Assembly: GCF_016522065.1 (NCBI RefSeq)
Contig: NZ_JAEHFV010000002.1
Span: forward strand, 124,001 to 188,000
From: Flavobacterium agrisoli
Lineage (GTDB): Bacteria; Bacteroidota; Bacteroidia; Flavobacteriales; Flavobacteriaceae
Length of the DNA stretch: 64,000 nucleotides
Direction of reading: 5' to 3'
A program made the position numbers and the translations under genes. The first letter of the stretch is position 1. The number at the start of each line of letters is the position of its first letter. Positions 34,732 to 43,653 of this stretch are shown in pieces. The notes beneath the pieces are model-generated. The model was not told the origin of the DNA and did no database searches. It saw only the letters and a list, made by a program, of their open reading frames with translations.

Positions 34732-35262
34732 TTATTTATCGTGTAATATTATTTTATTTGCTTTACAGTCTTCGATTAACTGATCGATTTTTTCTTCGTT
34801 TAAATGTTCTTTGTAAAAATCGCCCAACTGCATCATTGGCGCATAACCACAAGCACCCAAACATTCAACACCGGCAATAGTAAACATACCATCGGCAGTA
34901 GTTTCTCCCATTTTAATGCCTAGTTTTTCCGAAGTATAATCCATCAAGTTTTCGGCACCATTTAAACAACAACAAGATGTTTGACAAAATTCGAACATGT
35001 ATTTCCCAATTGGTTTTTGGTTGAACATAGTATAAAACGTTACCACTTCGTACACTTCAATTGGTAAAATTTCAAGAATTTCGGCCACTTTATCCATTAA
35101 ATCATAACTCAACCAATTGTCGTGTGCATCTTGCACCTCGTGCAAAACAGGCAACAAAGCCGATTTCTTTTTATCTGCTGGATAATGACTCAACAATTCA
35201 TTAATCCGATTCATCAAAGATTCGGTAATGTTTATTTCTTGTTTGTATCTTTTGTGTTCCAT
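34732..35262 (-). CDS. nuoE: NADH-quinone oxidoreductase subunit E (2Fe-2S)
   Basis: A 176-residue subunit with a thioredoxin-like fold carrying cluster N1a. The cysteine ligands are visible in CQTSCCCLNGAENL and in CLGACGYAPMM. It pairs with NuoF in the NADH dehydrogenase module. It is 73 bases after nuoD, with a small tandem repeat in the spacer. Confidence 0.96.
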   Translation of the reverse strand: MEHKRYKQEINITESLMNRINELLSHYPADKKKSALLPVLHEVQDAHDNWLSYDLMDKVAEILEILPIEVYEVVTFYTMFNQKPIGKYMFEFCQTSCCCLNGAENLMDYTSEKLGIKMGETTADGMFTIAGVECLGACGYAPMMQLGDFYKEHLNEEKIDQLIEDCKANKIILHDK

Positions 35263-35268
35263 TTTTTA

Positions 35269-35300
35269 GTTTAGATTTTAGATTTTAGATTTTAGATTTT
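35269..35300. repeat. 7-bp tandem repeat in the nuoD-nuoE spacer
   Basis: Four copies of TAGATTT in a row, followed by AATCTGAAATCTGAA. Simple-sequence slippage; no function seen. Confidence 0.75.
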
Positions 35301-35335
35301 TCAATCTGAAATCTGAACTCCATAATTCTACAATC

Positions 35336-36571
35336 TTATGCATCTAATTCTCCCGCAATCACATTCAAACTAGATAAAATTACAATCGCATCAGACAATA
35401 AAGCTCCTTTAATCAATTCTGTATACGCTTGGTAGTAAATAAAACAAGGTCTTCTGAAATGCAAGCGGTACGGAGTTCGACTTCCATCGGTAATTAAATA
35501 AAAGCCCAATTCACCATTTCCACCTTCAACTGCATGATAGGTTTCGCCAACCGGAACTGGGATTTCGCCCATTACAATTTTAAAGTGGTAAATCAACGAT
35601 TCCATCGAATTGTAAACATCTTCTTTTGGAGGCAAATAATAATCTGGAACATCGGCATGGTAAGGCCCTTCAGGTAATTTAGCTAATGCCTGACGTATGA
35701 TACTTAAACTCTCCCAAACTTCGGCATTACGCACACAAAAACGATCGTATGTATCACCTGAAGTTCCTACAGGAACGGTAAATTCAAAATCTTCGTATGA
35801 GGAGTACGGATGTGCGACACGCACATCATAATCAACACCTGCTGCTCTTAAGTTGGGACCTGTAAATCCGTAAGCCATTGCTTTTTCGGCACTGATTGCC
35901 CCGACATTTACTGTTCTGTCAATAAAAATTCGATTGCGTTCGAAAAGTTTTTCAAATTCTCTCCAAGCAACAGGAAATTCTTCTAAAAATTCGTCTAATT
36001 TCTTGAAAGCGGTTTCCGACCAATCTCTTTCAAAGCCTCCCATACGCCCCATATTGGTCGTTAGTCGGGCTCCACAAATTTCCTCGTATATTTCGTATAC
36101 TTTTTCTCTAAATTGAAAAACGTATAAAAATCCGGTATAAGCACCAGTATCGACACCCAAAATCGAATTACAAATCAAGTGATCGGTAATACGCGCCAAT
36201 TCCATTACAATCACCCTTAAATACTGTGCTCGTTTAGGCACTTCTATACCTAATGCTTTTTCAATTGTCATCCACCATCCCATATTATTTATAGGAGAGG
36301 AACAATAATTCATTCGATCGGTAAGTGGTGTAATTTGGTAAAAAGGACGGTTTTCGGCAATTTTTTCGAAAGCACGGTGAATGTAACCTATAGTGGGCTC
36401 GGCATCTAAAATACGCTCGCCATCCATCAGCAATACATTCTGAAAAATACCGTGAGTGGCGGGATGCGTGGGGCCTAAATTAAGAACCGAAAGCTCACTT
36501 CCGTCTTCATTTAAGTTTTCCTTTATAATTTTAGCATAACGATGCTCTGGTGATAATAATAGTTCTGACAT
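35336..36571 (-). CDS. nuoD: NADH-quinone oxidoreductase subunit D (49 kDa)
   Basis: A 411-residue subunit forming the quinone site with NuoB. The LGPTHPATHGIFQNVLLMDGE motif with its quinone-contacting His, YIHRAFEKIAE, and the C-terminal SLNVIAGELD are standard. NuoC and NuoD are separate genes here, not fused as in E. coli. Confidence 0.97.
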   Translation of the reverse strand: MSELLLSPEHRYAKIIKENLNEDGSELSVLNLGPTHPATHGIFQNVLLMDGERILDAEPTIGYIHRAFEKIAENRPFYQITPLTDRMNYCSSPINNMGWWMTIEKALGIEVPKRAQYLRVIVMELARITDHLICNSILGVDTGAYTGFLYVFQFREKVYEIYEEICGARLTTNMGRMGGFERDWSETAFKKLDEFLEEFPVAWREFEKLFERNRIFIDRTVNVGAISAEKAMAYGFTGPNLRAAGVDYDVRVAHPYSSYEDFEFTVPVGTSGDTYDRFCVRNAEVWESLSIIRQALAKLPEGPYHADVPDYYLPPKEDVYNSMESLIYHFKIVMGEIPVPVGETYHAVEGGNGELGFYLITDGSRTPYRLHFRRPCFIYYQAYTELIKGALLSDAIVILSSLNVIAGELDA

Positions 36572-36655
36572 TTTTAAATAATTAAAAATTGATAATTGCG
36601 CACAGCAACTAACTATTTATTTTAATACAATTTATATATGCTTACAAATTGTAAA

Positions 36656-37177
36656 TTAGGCATTGCTTGGTGTTCTACCAAAGAAACGATCGTCCTTATC
36701 GGTTCTTCCGCTGTCTTCCATTGGGAATTCTTTTCGCATAGGAAAAGAAATCATTTCATCCATATTCAAAATACGTTTCAACTGCGGATGCCCTACAAAA
36801 TTCACTCCGTAAAAATCGTATGTTTCACGTTCCATCCAGTTGGCACATAAAAAAATATTGGATACTGATTTTATTTCTGGATTTTCTCCATTGATGAAGA
36901 CTTTGATTCGCAAACGTACATTTTCATACCAATTATGCAAATGATACACAATAGCAAACTGACGCTCTAATTCGTTATCTGGATAATGAACACCACATAA
37001 ATCGGTTAAAAAATGAAAGCGTAATTCGGGATCATTTTTTAAAAATAAAATTACTGGCGTAATTACATCTGCAGAAACCTCAAGGGTAAAAACATCTTTA
37101 TCTTGGAAGAAATTATAAACATCCGTGTCGAATGCTGCAACTAGCTTATCTTGAATTTGTTGATTTTCTAATGCCAT
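36656..37177 (-). CDS. nuoC: NADH-quinone oxidoreductase subunit C (30 kDa)
   Basis: A 173-residue peripheral arm subunit. The family signature is in NWMERETYDFYGVNFVGHPQLKRIL, and the fold before it (FHFLTDLCGVHYPD) is typical. It starts one base after the nuoB stop. Confidence 0.96.
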   Translation of the reverse strand: MALENQQIQDKLVAAFDTDVYNFFQDKDVFTLEVSADVITPVILFLKNDPELRFHFLTDLCGVHYPDNELERQFAIVYHLHNWYENVRLRIKVFINGENPEIKSVSNIFLCANWMERETYDFYGVNFVGHPQLKRILNMDEMISFPMRKEFPMEDSGRTDKDDRFFGRTPSNA

Positions 37178-37178
37178 C

Positions 37179-37727
37179 TTATTGAATATTATACGATGCT
37201 AGCAATTCTTGGTATTCTGGCGAACTTCTACGACGAACTGATTCGCTTTTAACCAGTTCTTGCAGTTTCATAACACCGTCTACGATTTGTTCTGGTCTTG
37301 GCGGACAACCCGGCACGTATACATCTACTGGTATTACTTTATCAATTCCTTGTAAAACCGAATAAGTATCAAAAACACCTCCCGAAGTCGCACAAGCCCC
37401 AACAGCAATAACCCAACGAGGCTCCGACATTTGCTCGTAGACTTGTCTTAAAATAGGCCCCATTTTTTTGGAAATAGTCCCCATTACCAACAACATATCT
37501 GCCTGACGAGGAGAAAAACTCACACGCTCCGAACCAAAACGCGCCAAATCGTAATGAGAAGCCATTGTTGCCATAAATTCGATTCCGCAACAAGAGGTTG
37601 CAAACGGCAATGGCCACAACGAATTTGCCCTAGCTAACCCCACCACATCATTTAATTTTGTAGCAAAAAAACCCTCACCTGAAACACCTTCGGGCGGAGC
37701 TACCATTTTTACATCAGAATTACTCAT
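37179..37727 (-). CDS. nuoB: NADH-quinone oxidoreductase subunit B (cluster N2)
   Basis: A 182-residue subunit holding cluster N2, the last before quinone. The tandem Cys in [11 protein letters not shown], then VGACATSGG and [10 protein letters not shown] give all four ligands. The N-terminus is a short free extension. A 132-base gap separates it from nuoA. Confidence 0.97.
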   Translation of the reverse strand: MSNSDVKMVAPPEGVSGEGFFATKLNDVVGLARANSLWPLPFATSCCGIEFMATMASHYDLARFGSERVSFSPRQADMLLVMGTISKKMGPILRQVYEQMSEPRWVIAVGACATSGGVFDTYSVLQGIDKVIPVDVYVPGCPPRPEQIVDGVMKLQELVKSESVRRRSSPEYQELLASYNIQ

Positions 37728-37859
37728 ATTCTTTTTAGATTTGAGTTTTAACTTTAGAAGATTGCTGTCCGTATAAAGTTAAAGTTATTTTGTATAAAAA
37801 CCTATGCTGAAACTATCTAAAACAATACCAATCAGCGTTTTATGTATTTTAAAATGATT

Positions 37860-38225
37860 TTATTCCCACTCTAATGCTTTTTTCTTGATAATATAGAAAA
37901 ACCCCACCAATAGCAACATCATGAAAATGATCATTTTGATCATCCCTTCGATTCCGAGTTCTTTAAAATTAATTGCCCATGGATATAGAAAAATCACTTC
38001 TACATCAAAAAGAACAAAAAGAATAGCTACCAAAAAATATTTTACAGAAAAAGGAATACGCGCATTACCAATAGACTCGACACCGCACTCAAAGTTTTTA
38101 TCTTTTTTTTCAGAAGTTCTTCTAGGCCCTAATTTTCCAGAAACCACAATGGTACCTGCCACGAAACCTATTGCTAATAAGGCTTGCATAAAAATAGGGA
38201 TGTAATTGATTTGATCGGGTTGCAT
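37860..38225 (-). CDS. nuoA: NADH-quinone oxidoreductase subunit A
   Basis: A 121-residue, three-helix membrane subunit with FECGVESIGNARIPFSVKYFLVA, the NuoA signature. The frame is open to 38273, but the operon promoter lies at 38258-38288; the ATG at 38223-38225 gives the family length, so I use it. First gene of the 14-subunit operon. Confidence 0.96.
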   Translation of the reverse strand: MQPDQINYIPIFMQALLAIGFVAGTIVVSGKLGPRRTSEKKDKNFECGVESIGNARIPFSVKYFLVAILFVLFDVEVIFLYPWAINFKELGIEGMIKMIIFMMLLLVGFFYIIKKKALEWE

Positions 38226-38257
38226 AATCGTTACATTATTTGTGAAAAAATACCACA

Positions 38258-38288
38258 CAAAGATAGTTTTCAAGTAATGAAATCACAA
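38258..38288 (-). promoter_or_regulatory. Promoter of the nuo operon
   Basis: On the minus strand TTG (38286-38288) is followed after 20 bases by TATCTTTG (38258-38265), a full match to the Bacteroidetes TTG/TAnnTTTG promoter. It decides the nuoA start. Confidence 0.75.
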
Positions 38289-38398
38289 ATAGAAAACCCT
38301 TTTAAGTCCATTACAAATTGTAGAATTCATTAATTTTTATTCATTATAAATAATTTTAATGATTTGTAAGATTAGACACCTTAAGAGAATGCAAAAAA

Positions 38399-38424
38399 AA
38401 ACGCTCCGAAATTTTCGGAGCGTT
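38399..38424 (-). terminator. Terminator of the cold shock gene
   Basis: AAACGCTCCGAAA and TTTCGGAGCGTT pair perfectly and are followed on the minus strand by a run of nine Ts. Confidence 0.9.
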
Positions 38425-38466
38425 TACCTTTCGTAGGCAAAAAAAATAGAATGCTATATTTATTGC

Positions 38467-38661
38467 TTAGATAACGGCTACTTTTGCAGCCACTTTACCT
38501 TTTCTTCCTTCTTCTTCCTCATAGCTTACACGGTCACCTTCACGCAATTCTTCTGCGTTAATTCCTGAAGCGTGAACGAAGATATCTTTACCTGTTTCTT
38601 CGTCTGTAATGAATCCGTAACCTTTTGATTCATTGAAAAATTTAACTGTACCTGTACGCAT
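38467..38661 (-). CDS. Cold shock domain protein
   Basis: A 64-residue single cold-shock domain. RNP1 is KGYGFI and RNP2 is DIFVHAS; the C-terminus is GKVAAKVAVI. It binds single-stranded RNA/DNA and melts structure. Monocistronic, with a TACATTTG -7 box (minus, 38691-38698) and its own terminator. The short AT-rich leader (TAATAATAATAAT) might matter for expression. Confidence 0.95.
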   Translation of the reverse strand: MRTGTVKFFNESKGYGFITDEETGKDIFVHASGINAEELREGDRVSYEEEEGRKGKVAAKVAVI

Positions 38662-38690
38662 TGTAATAATAATAATAATTTATAATAAAA

Positions 38691-38698
38691 CAAATGTA
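38691..38698 (-). promoter_or_regulatory. -7 box of the cold shock gene
   Basis: TACATTTG on the minus strand, 29 bases before the ATG; a TTG lies about 15 bases upstream. Confidence 0.55.
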
Positions 38699-38773
38699 AT
38701 ATATTATAGCTTACAAAAGACACGCAACTGTTAAATTTTTATAAAAATTATTGATTTACAGTATTTTCAAGTT

Positions 38774-40525
38774 TTAAACTGCGTCAATTTTAATATGTAA
38801 TTCTTTTAATTGCGAATCATCAATTGCAGCTGGTGCATCGATCATCACGTCGCGACCCGAGTTGTTTTTAGGGAAAGCAATAAAGTCACGAATCGTTTCT
38901 TGTCCACCCAAAATAGCCACTAAACGATCTAGCCCAAACGCCAAACCTCCATGCGGAGGCGCACCAAACTGGAAAGCATCCATCAAGAAACCAAATTGCG
39001 CTTTAGCTTCTTCTTCGGTAAATCCTAAATACTTAAACATCAACTGTTGTGTGGCTTTATCGTGTATACGAATAGAGCCTCCTCCAATTTCGTTTCCGTT
39101 TAAAACCATATCGTAAGCATTGGCACGAACTTTTCCTGGCTCTGTTTCTAACAAAGCAACATCTTCTGGTTTAGGAGAAGTAAAAGGATGGTGCATGGCA
39201 TGGTAACGACCACTTTCTTCATCCAATTCTAATAAAGGAAAATCAACCACCCAAAGCGGTGCAAATTCTTCCGGATTACGCAATCCTAAACGAGTTGCCA
39301 ACTCCATACGAAGTGCCGAAAGTTGCGCACGCGTTTTGTTTGCTGGACCCGAAAGCACAAAAATCATATCCCCTGCTTTTGCTTCGGTTGCTTTTGCCCA
39401 ATTTGCCAAATCGTTCTGATCGTAGAATTTATCTACTGATGATTTAAAAGAGCCGTCTTCGTTACATTTTACATATACCATTCCGGATGCCCCAACTTGC
39501 GGACGCTTAACCCAATCAATTAAAGCATCTATTTCTTTACGGGTATAATTTCCTGCTCCTGGCACAGCAATACCTACTACCAATTCGGCTGCATTAAAAA
39601 CAGGAAAATCTTTGTGTTGCGCAATTTCGTTTAATTCGCCAAACTTCATTCCGAAACGAATATCCGGTTTGTCATTTCCGTACGTCTTCATGGCGTAATC
39701 GTAGGTAATTCTGGGGAATTTAGCTACTTCAACTCCTTTAATTTCTTTTAATAAATGTCTTGTCAATCCTTCAAAAACATTCAAAACATCTTCTTGCTCC
39801 ACAAAGGCCATTTCGCAATCAATTTGCGTGAATTCTGGCTGACGGTCGGCACGCAAATCCTCATCACGGAAACATTTTACAATTTGAAAATATTTATCCA
39901 TACCACCTACCATCAACAATTGTTTAAACGTTTGTGGCGATTGTGGCAAAGCATAAAATTGACCTTCGTTCATACGACTTGGCACCACGAAATCACGTGC
40001 TCCTTCCGGAGTCGATTTAATTAAATAAGGTGTTTCTACCTCGCAAAAATCCAAATCCGAAAGATATTTACGTACTTCCATCGCAACTTTGTGACGGAAC
40101 AACAAACTGTTTTTTACAGGATTTCTTCGAATATCCAAATAACGGTATTTCATACGAATATCTTCTCCACCATCGGTATCATCTTCAATGGTAAAAGGCG
40201 GTGTAAGTGCTGTATTAAGAATATTCAGCTCGGACACCAAAATTTCGATTTCCCCGGTAGGAATATTTTTGTTTTTGGCTTCACGTTCGATAACCGTTCC
40301 TTTTACCTGAATAACAAATTCGCGCCCTAAGGTTTTGGCTTTTTCAAAAACGGCTTTATCCGTTCTGCTTTCATCAAAAATAAGTTGCGTAATTCCGTAA
40401 CGATCGCGCAAATCAACCCAATTCATAAATCCTTTATCACGTGATTTTTGCACCCAACCTGCAAGTGTAACTTCTGTATTACAATGTGAGGCGTTGAGTT
40501 CGCCACAATTATGACTTCTGTACAT
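38774..40525 (-). CDS. aspS: Aspartyl-tRNA synthetase
   Basis: A 583-residue class II synthetase of the bacterial type. The N-terminal OB-fold anticodon domain ([23 protein letters not shown]) is followed by motif 2 ([18 protein letters not shown]), the GAD insertion domain, and motif 3 ([15 protein letters not shown]). It charges tRNA-Asp. A TACTTTTG -7 box lies at 40579-40586 on the minus strand. It is divergent from the TlpA-like gene. Confidence 0.98.
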   Translation of the reverse strand: MYRSHNCGELNASHCNTEVTLAGWVQKSRDKGFMNWVDLRDRYGITQLIFDESRTDKAVFEKAKTLGREFVIQVKGTVIEREAKNKNIPTGEIEILVSELNILNTALTPPFTIEDDTDGGEDIRMKYRYLDIRRNPVKNSLLFRHKVAMEVRKYLSDLDFCEVETPYLIKSTPEGARDFVVPSRMNEGQFYALPQSPQTFKQLLMVGGMDKYFQIVKCFRDEDLRADRQPEFTQIDCEMAFVEQEDVLNVFEGLTRHLLKEIKGVEVAKFPRITYDYAMKTYGNDKPDIRFGMKFGELNEIAQHKDFPVFNAAELVVGIAVPGAGNYTRKEIDALIDWVKRPQVGASGMVYVKCNEDGSFKSSVDKFYDQNDLANWAKATEAKAGDMIFVLSGPANKTRAQLSALRMELATRLGLRNPEEFAPLWVVDFPLLELDEESGRYHAMHHPFTSPKPEDVALLETEPGKVRANAYDMVLNGNEIGGGSIRIHDKATQQLMFKYLGFTEEEAKAQFGFLMDAFQFGAPPHGGLAFGLDRLVAILGGQETIRDFIAFPKNNSGRDVMIDAPAAIDDSQLKELHIKIDAV

Positions 40526-40696
40526 GTTCGAAATTTTAGATTTTTTTTAGCTGTTCTTCTTTTTTAAGAACTTGGTTGCAAAAGTAAACACAAAAATTAA
40601 AATAGGTTAGTCCTAACACAATATTATGACTTTGCTACTCCATTTTTTATATCTTTAAAGCATTAAAAAGTTTAAAAAAGTTTGAAAATTGCTACT

Positions 40697-41689
40697 ATGA
40701 AAAAAATTACCTACCTGTTCTTACTTGCCTCTCTTTGTAGTTTTGCCCAAACTAGCGGCAGAATCACTTTTACAGCCAAAATTCAAAATCGAAATAGCGA
40801 CACTTTGATTATTCGCGGTTCTAACAAATTCAATTTGATTATTCCGATTGATAAAAAGGGGGTTTTTGAAGCCACCTTTGAAGGTGTAAAAGGATTTTAT
40901 CAATTTTCAGATAAAAAAGAAGTATCCAATCTATTCCTAAAACCAGGCGATAATCTTAATCTAAACATGGACGCTTCTGCCTTTGATGAAACTATCGTGT
41001 ACACTGGAAAAGGAGCCGATGAAAACAACTTCTTGGTACAATCGGCTTTACGCGATGAACGCTTTCAAGAATCGGCTTTTAAGAAAAGTCCTGAAGAATT
41101 TGAAAAGCTTTTAGCCGAAAAACAAACAGCAGAAATCAATGAAATTGACAATGGTTCCTATGACAAAGATTTTAAAGAGGTATACAAAAAAGCCATGTTA
41201 CAATCGAATGAATATGCTAAAATGGAATACGACAATACCCGAAAAATGAATGCTTTCACCGGAAAGCCTGCACCAGAATTTGAATATGAAAATCATGATG
41301 GCAGCAAAACAAAACTTTCCGATTTAAAAGGAAAATATGTTTATATAGATGTTTGGGCAACTTGGTGCGGACCTTGCCGTATGGAGATTCCGTATTTAAA
41401 AAAGGCCGAAGAAGCCTTTCATGGTCAAAATATCACTTTTGTAAGCATTTCTATAGATGCTGCTAAAGACCATGACAAATGGAAAAAATTTGTTACAGAC
41501 AAACAATTAGGTGGTGTTCAATTATTGGCCGATAAAGATTGGAATTCCGATTTTGTAACCGCTTTGGGCATTACGGGAATACCGAGATTTATTCTATTAG
41601 ATCCTGCCGGAAATATTTTGGATGCGAATGCAACTCGTCCTTCATCAGGAGAATTAGAAAACCAATTAAACGCCATTTTGAAGAAATAA
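40697..41689 (+). CDS. TlpA-like exported thioredoxin with DUF4369-like domain
   Basis: A 330-residue exported thiol-disulfide protein. Signal peptide KKITYLFLLASLCSFAQ; then a DUF4369-type beta domain (about 20-120) common in Bacteroidetes; a helical linker; and a C-terminal thioredoxin fold with WATWCGPCRMEIPYL, active Cys pair CGPC, and the cis-Pro in GITGIPRF. The ATG at 40697 is chosen over an upstream TTG because it starts the signal peptide. It probably reduces disulfides in the envelope; the partner is unknown. A TATCTTTA box lies at 40650-40657. Confidence 0.9.
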   Translation: MKKITYLFLLASLCSFAQTSGRITFTAKIQNRNSDTLIIRGSNKFNLIIPIDKKGVFEATFEGVKGFYQFSDKKEVSNLFLKPGDNLNLNMDASAFDETIVYTGKGADENNFLVQSALRDERFQESAFKKSPEEFEKLLAEKQTAEINEIDNGSYDKDFKEVYKKAMLQSNEYAKMEYDNTRKMNAFTGKPAPEFEYENHDGSKTKLSDLKGKYVYIDVWATWCGPCRMEIPYLKKAEEAFHGQNITFVSISIDAAKDHDKWKKFVTDKQLGGVQLLADKDWNSDFVTALGITGIPRFILLDPAGNILDANATRPSSGELENQLNAILKK

Positions 41690-41760
41690 ATTACAAAAAC
41701 TTGTGTTTTCTAAATAAATTAGCAAATACTAAAAAAGCAAAATATCTTCTATAAAATACG

Positions 41761-41787
41761 AAACCAGCAAATAAAACAGCTGGTTTT
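41761..41787 (+). terminator. Terminator of the TlpA-like gene
   Basis: AAACCAGC and GCTGGTTT pair across about 10 bases, followed by TATC; the T run is weak. Confidence 0.6.
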
Positions 41788-41873
41788 ATCTTATAGTTTA
41801 ATTTTCAATGTTAAGTTTTTATTCAATGTTACTAAATTGTTAACTTAAAGTTTTTTAAATGTAAACAATTCTA

Positions 41874-41881
41874 TATATTTG
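41874..41881 (+). promoter_or_regulatory. -7 box of the YwqK-like gene
   Basis: TATATTTG, 34 bases before the ATG. Confidence 0.5.
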
Positions 41882-41915
41882 TTATAGAAACAATTAACAT
41901 CAAAATACTAAAGAT

Positions 41916-42263
41916 ATGAGAAAATGTGTGATTTTAGTGGCGGTATTATTCTCTGGAATTGTATTTGCTCAAGAGACAAAACCTAAATTAGAGGCAGTAG
42001 GGAATACCGTAAAAGCAACCTATTTTTACGAAAATGGAAAAATTCAGCAAGAAGGCTTTTTCAAAGACGGAAAATTAGACGGTGCATGGACGGCTTATGA
42101 CGAAAATGGCAATAAAAAAGCTTTCGGTCAATACGCAATGGGCGAAAAAACAGGTAAATGGTTTTTTTGGAACGATAGCAATCTAAGCGAAGTAGACTAT
42201 TCGGATAGTCGAATTGCCAATGTTAAAAACTGGAAACAAGAAACAGTAGTAAATCGAAATTAA
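41916..42263 (+). CDS. Exported YwqK/MORN-repeat protein
   Basis: A 115-residue secreted or periplasmic protein. Signal peptide MRKCVILVAVLFSGIVFAQ, then two to three MORN-type repeats (YFYENGKIQQEGFFKDGKLDG, AYDENGNKKAFGQYAMGEK). The YwqK label in databases includes antitoxins of Gram-positive polymorphic toxins, but no toxin is nearby and the protein is exported, so that role is unlikely. Function unknown. Own promoter and terminator. Confidence 0.8.
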   Translation: MRKCVILVAVLFSGIVFAQETKPKLEAVGNTVKATYFYENGKIQQEGFFKDGKLDGAWTAYDENGNKKAFGQYAMGEKTGKWFFWNDSNLSEVDYSDSRIANVKNWKQETVVNRN

Positions 42264-42286
42264 CTACAGCTTTTTGTAACAATAAA

Positions 42287-42316
42287 AAAACCCAAATTCA
42301 TACGAATTTGGGTTTT
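42287..42316. terminator. Bidirectional terminator
   Basis: AAACCCAAATTC and GAATTTGGGTTT pair across ATAC, with A and T runs on both sides. It serves the YwqK-like gene and convergent sucB. Confidence 0.9.
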
Positions 42317-42341
42317 TTTTATGTTGTTTGAAACTATTTGA

Positions 42342-43574
42342 TTATAGTTCCAATGCTCTTTTAGGATCGTTGTTCATTAACAATTCCACTGGATTTTCTA
42401 AAGCTTCTTTTACAGCTACTAAAAATCCAACAGACTCACGACCATCAATGATTCGGTGATCGTATGATAATGCTACATACATCATTGGGTGAATTTCCAC
42501 TTTGCCGTTTACAGCAATAGGACGCTCGATAATGTTGTGCATTCCTAAAATCCCAGATTGTGGAGGGTTGATGATTGGCGTAGATAACATACTTCCGAAA
42601 ACACCACCGTTGGTAATGGTAAAAGTACCACCTGTCATATCATCAACTGTAATTTGACCATCACGTGCTTTTAACGCCAAACGTTTGATTTCAGCTTCAA
42701 CACCTCTAAAAGTTAAATTTTCAGCATTACGAACTACAGGTACCATTAATCCTTTAGGTCCAGAAACGGCAATTGAAATATCACAGAAATCGTAAGCAAT
42801 TTTATAATCGCCATCAATCATAGAGTTTACGTCTGGGTACAATTGCAATGCCCTAGTAACCGCTTTGGTAAAAAACGACATAAAACCCAAACTTACACCA
42901 CCGTGTTTTGCTTTAAAAGCATCTTTGTATTCGTTACGGATGTTGTTAATTGGGGTCATGTTTACTTCGTTAAAAGTAGTCAACATAGCCGTTTCGTTTT
43001 TAGCCGAAACCAATCTCTCAGCTACTTTACGACGCAACATAGAAAGTTTCGTGCGCTCAGTTCCTCTGTTTCCACCTGTTGGTGTACCCATTGCAGCAAC
43101 ACCTTTAGCATTTACAGCATCATCTTTGGTAATTCTACCTCCTTTACCTGTTCCAGAAACAGTAGCAGGAGCTATATTTTTTTCATCTAGTATTTTTCGA
43201 GCCGCTGGCGAAGGTGTTCCGGCAGCATGAGAAACTGGAGCAGGATCCGCTTTTGGAGCCTCTACTTTTGCTTCGGCTTTAGGCGCTTCCGCTTTTGGAG
43301 CTTCGGCAGCAGGAGCAGCAGCACCAGCTGGTTTTGCAGCATCCGTATCGATTAAACAAACCACTGCACCAACCGCTACAGTATCACCTTCTTCTGCTTT
43401 TAGCGTGATAATTCCGCTCATTTCAGCAGGTAATTCAAGAGTTGCTTTGTCTGAATCAACCTCGGCAATAGCTTGATCTTTTTCTACATAATCACCATCT
43501 TTTACTAACCAAGTTGCAATTTCAACTTCTTTAATTGATTCCCCTGGTGATGGGACTTTCATTTCTAAAATCAT
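42342..43574 (-). CDS. sucB: Dihydrolipoyl succinyltransferase (E2 of 2-oxoglutarate dehydrogenase)
   Basis: A 410-residue E2 protein. N-terminal lipoyl domain with Lys43 in [13 protein letters not shown]; an Ala/Pro/Lys linker at about 80-115; a peripheral-subunit-binding domain ([13 protein letters not shown]); and the catalytic domain with His373 and Asp377 in [11 protein letters not shown]. It moves succinyl groups to CoA in the TCA cycle. It follows sucA by 79 bases on the same strand. Confidence 0.96.
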   Translation of the reverse strand: MILEMKVPSPGESIKEVEIATWLVKDGDYVEKDQAIAEVDSDKATLELPAEMSGIITLKAEEGDTVAVGAVVCLIDTDAAKPAGAAAPAAEAPKAEAPKAEAKVEAPKADPAPVSHAAGTPSPAARKILDEKNIAPATVSGTGKGGRITKDDAVNAKGVAAMGTPTGGNRGTERTKLSMLRRKVAERLVSAKNETAMLTTFNEVNMTPINNIRNEYKDAFKAKHGGVSLGFMSFFTKAVTRALQLYPDVNSMIDGDYKIAYDFCDISIAVSGPKGLMVPVVRNAENLTFRGVEAEIKRLALKARDGQITVDDMTGGTFTITNGGVFGSMLSTPIINPPQSGILGMHNIIERPIAVNGKVEIHPMMYVALSYDHRIIDGRESVGFLVAVKEALENPVELLMNNDPKRALEL

Positions 43575-43653
43575 CTTTCTCTTTGTTTAAAGTTTTAATT
43601 GTTTAAAATTTCCTGGATTGTATTTCCTAAAATTTTAAACTTGAAACATTTTT

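Noticed and set aside
35269..35300. Regulatory site in the nuoD-nuoE spacer
   Set aside because: It is a simple 7-base slippage repeat with no promoter or palindrome features.
41916..42263. YwqK antitoxin of a toxin-antitoxin system
   Set aside because: The protein has a signal peptide and no toxin gene is adjacent; only the MORN-repeat fold is supported.
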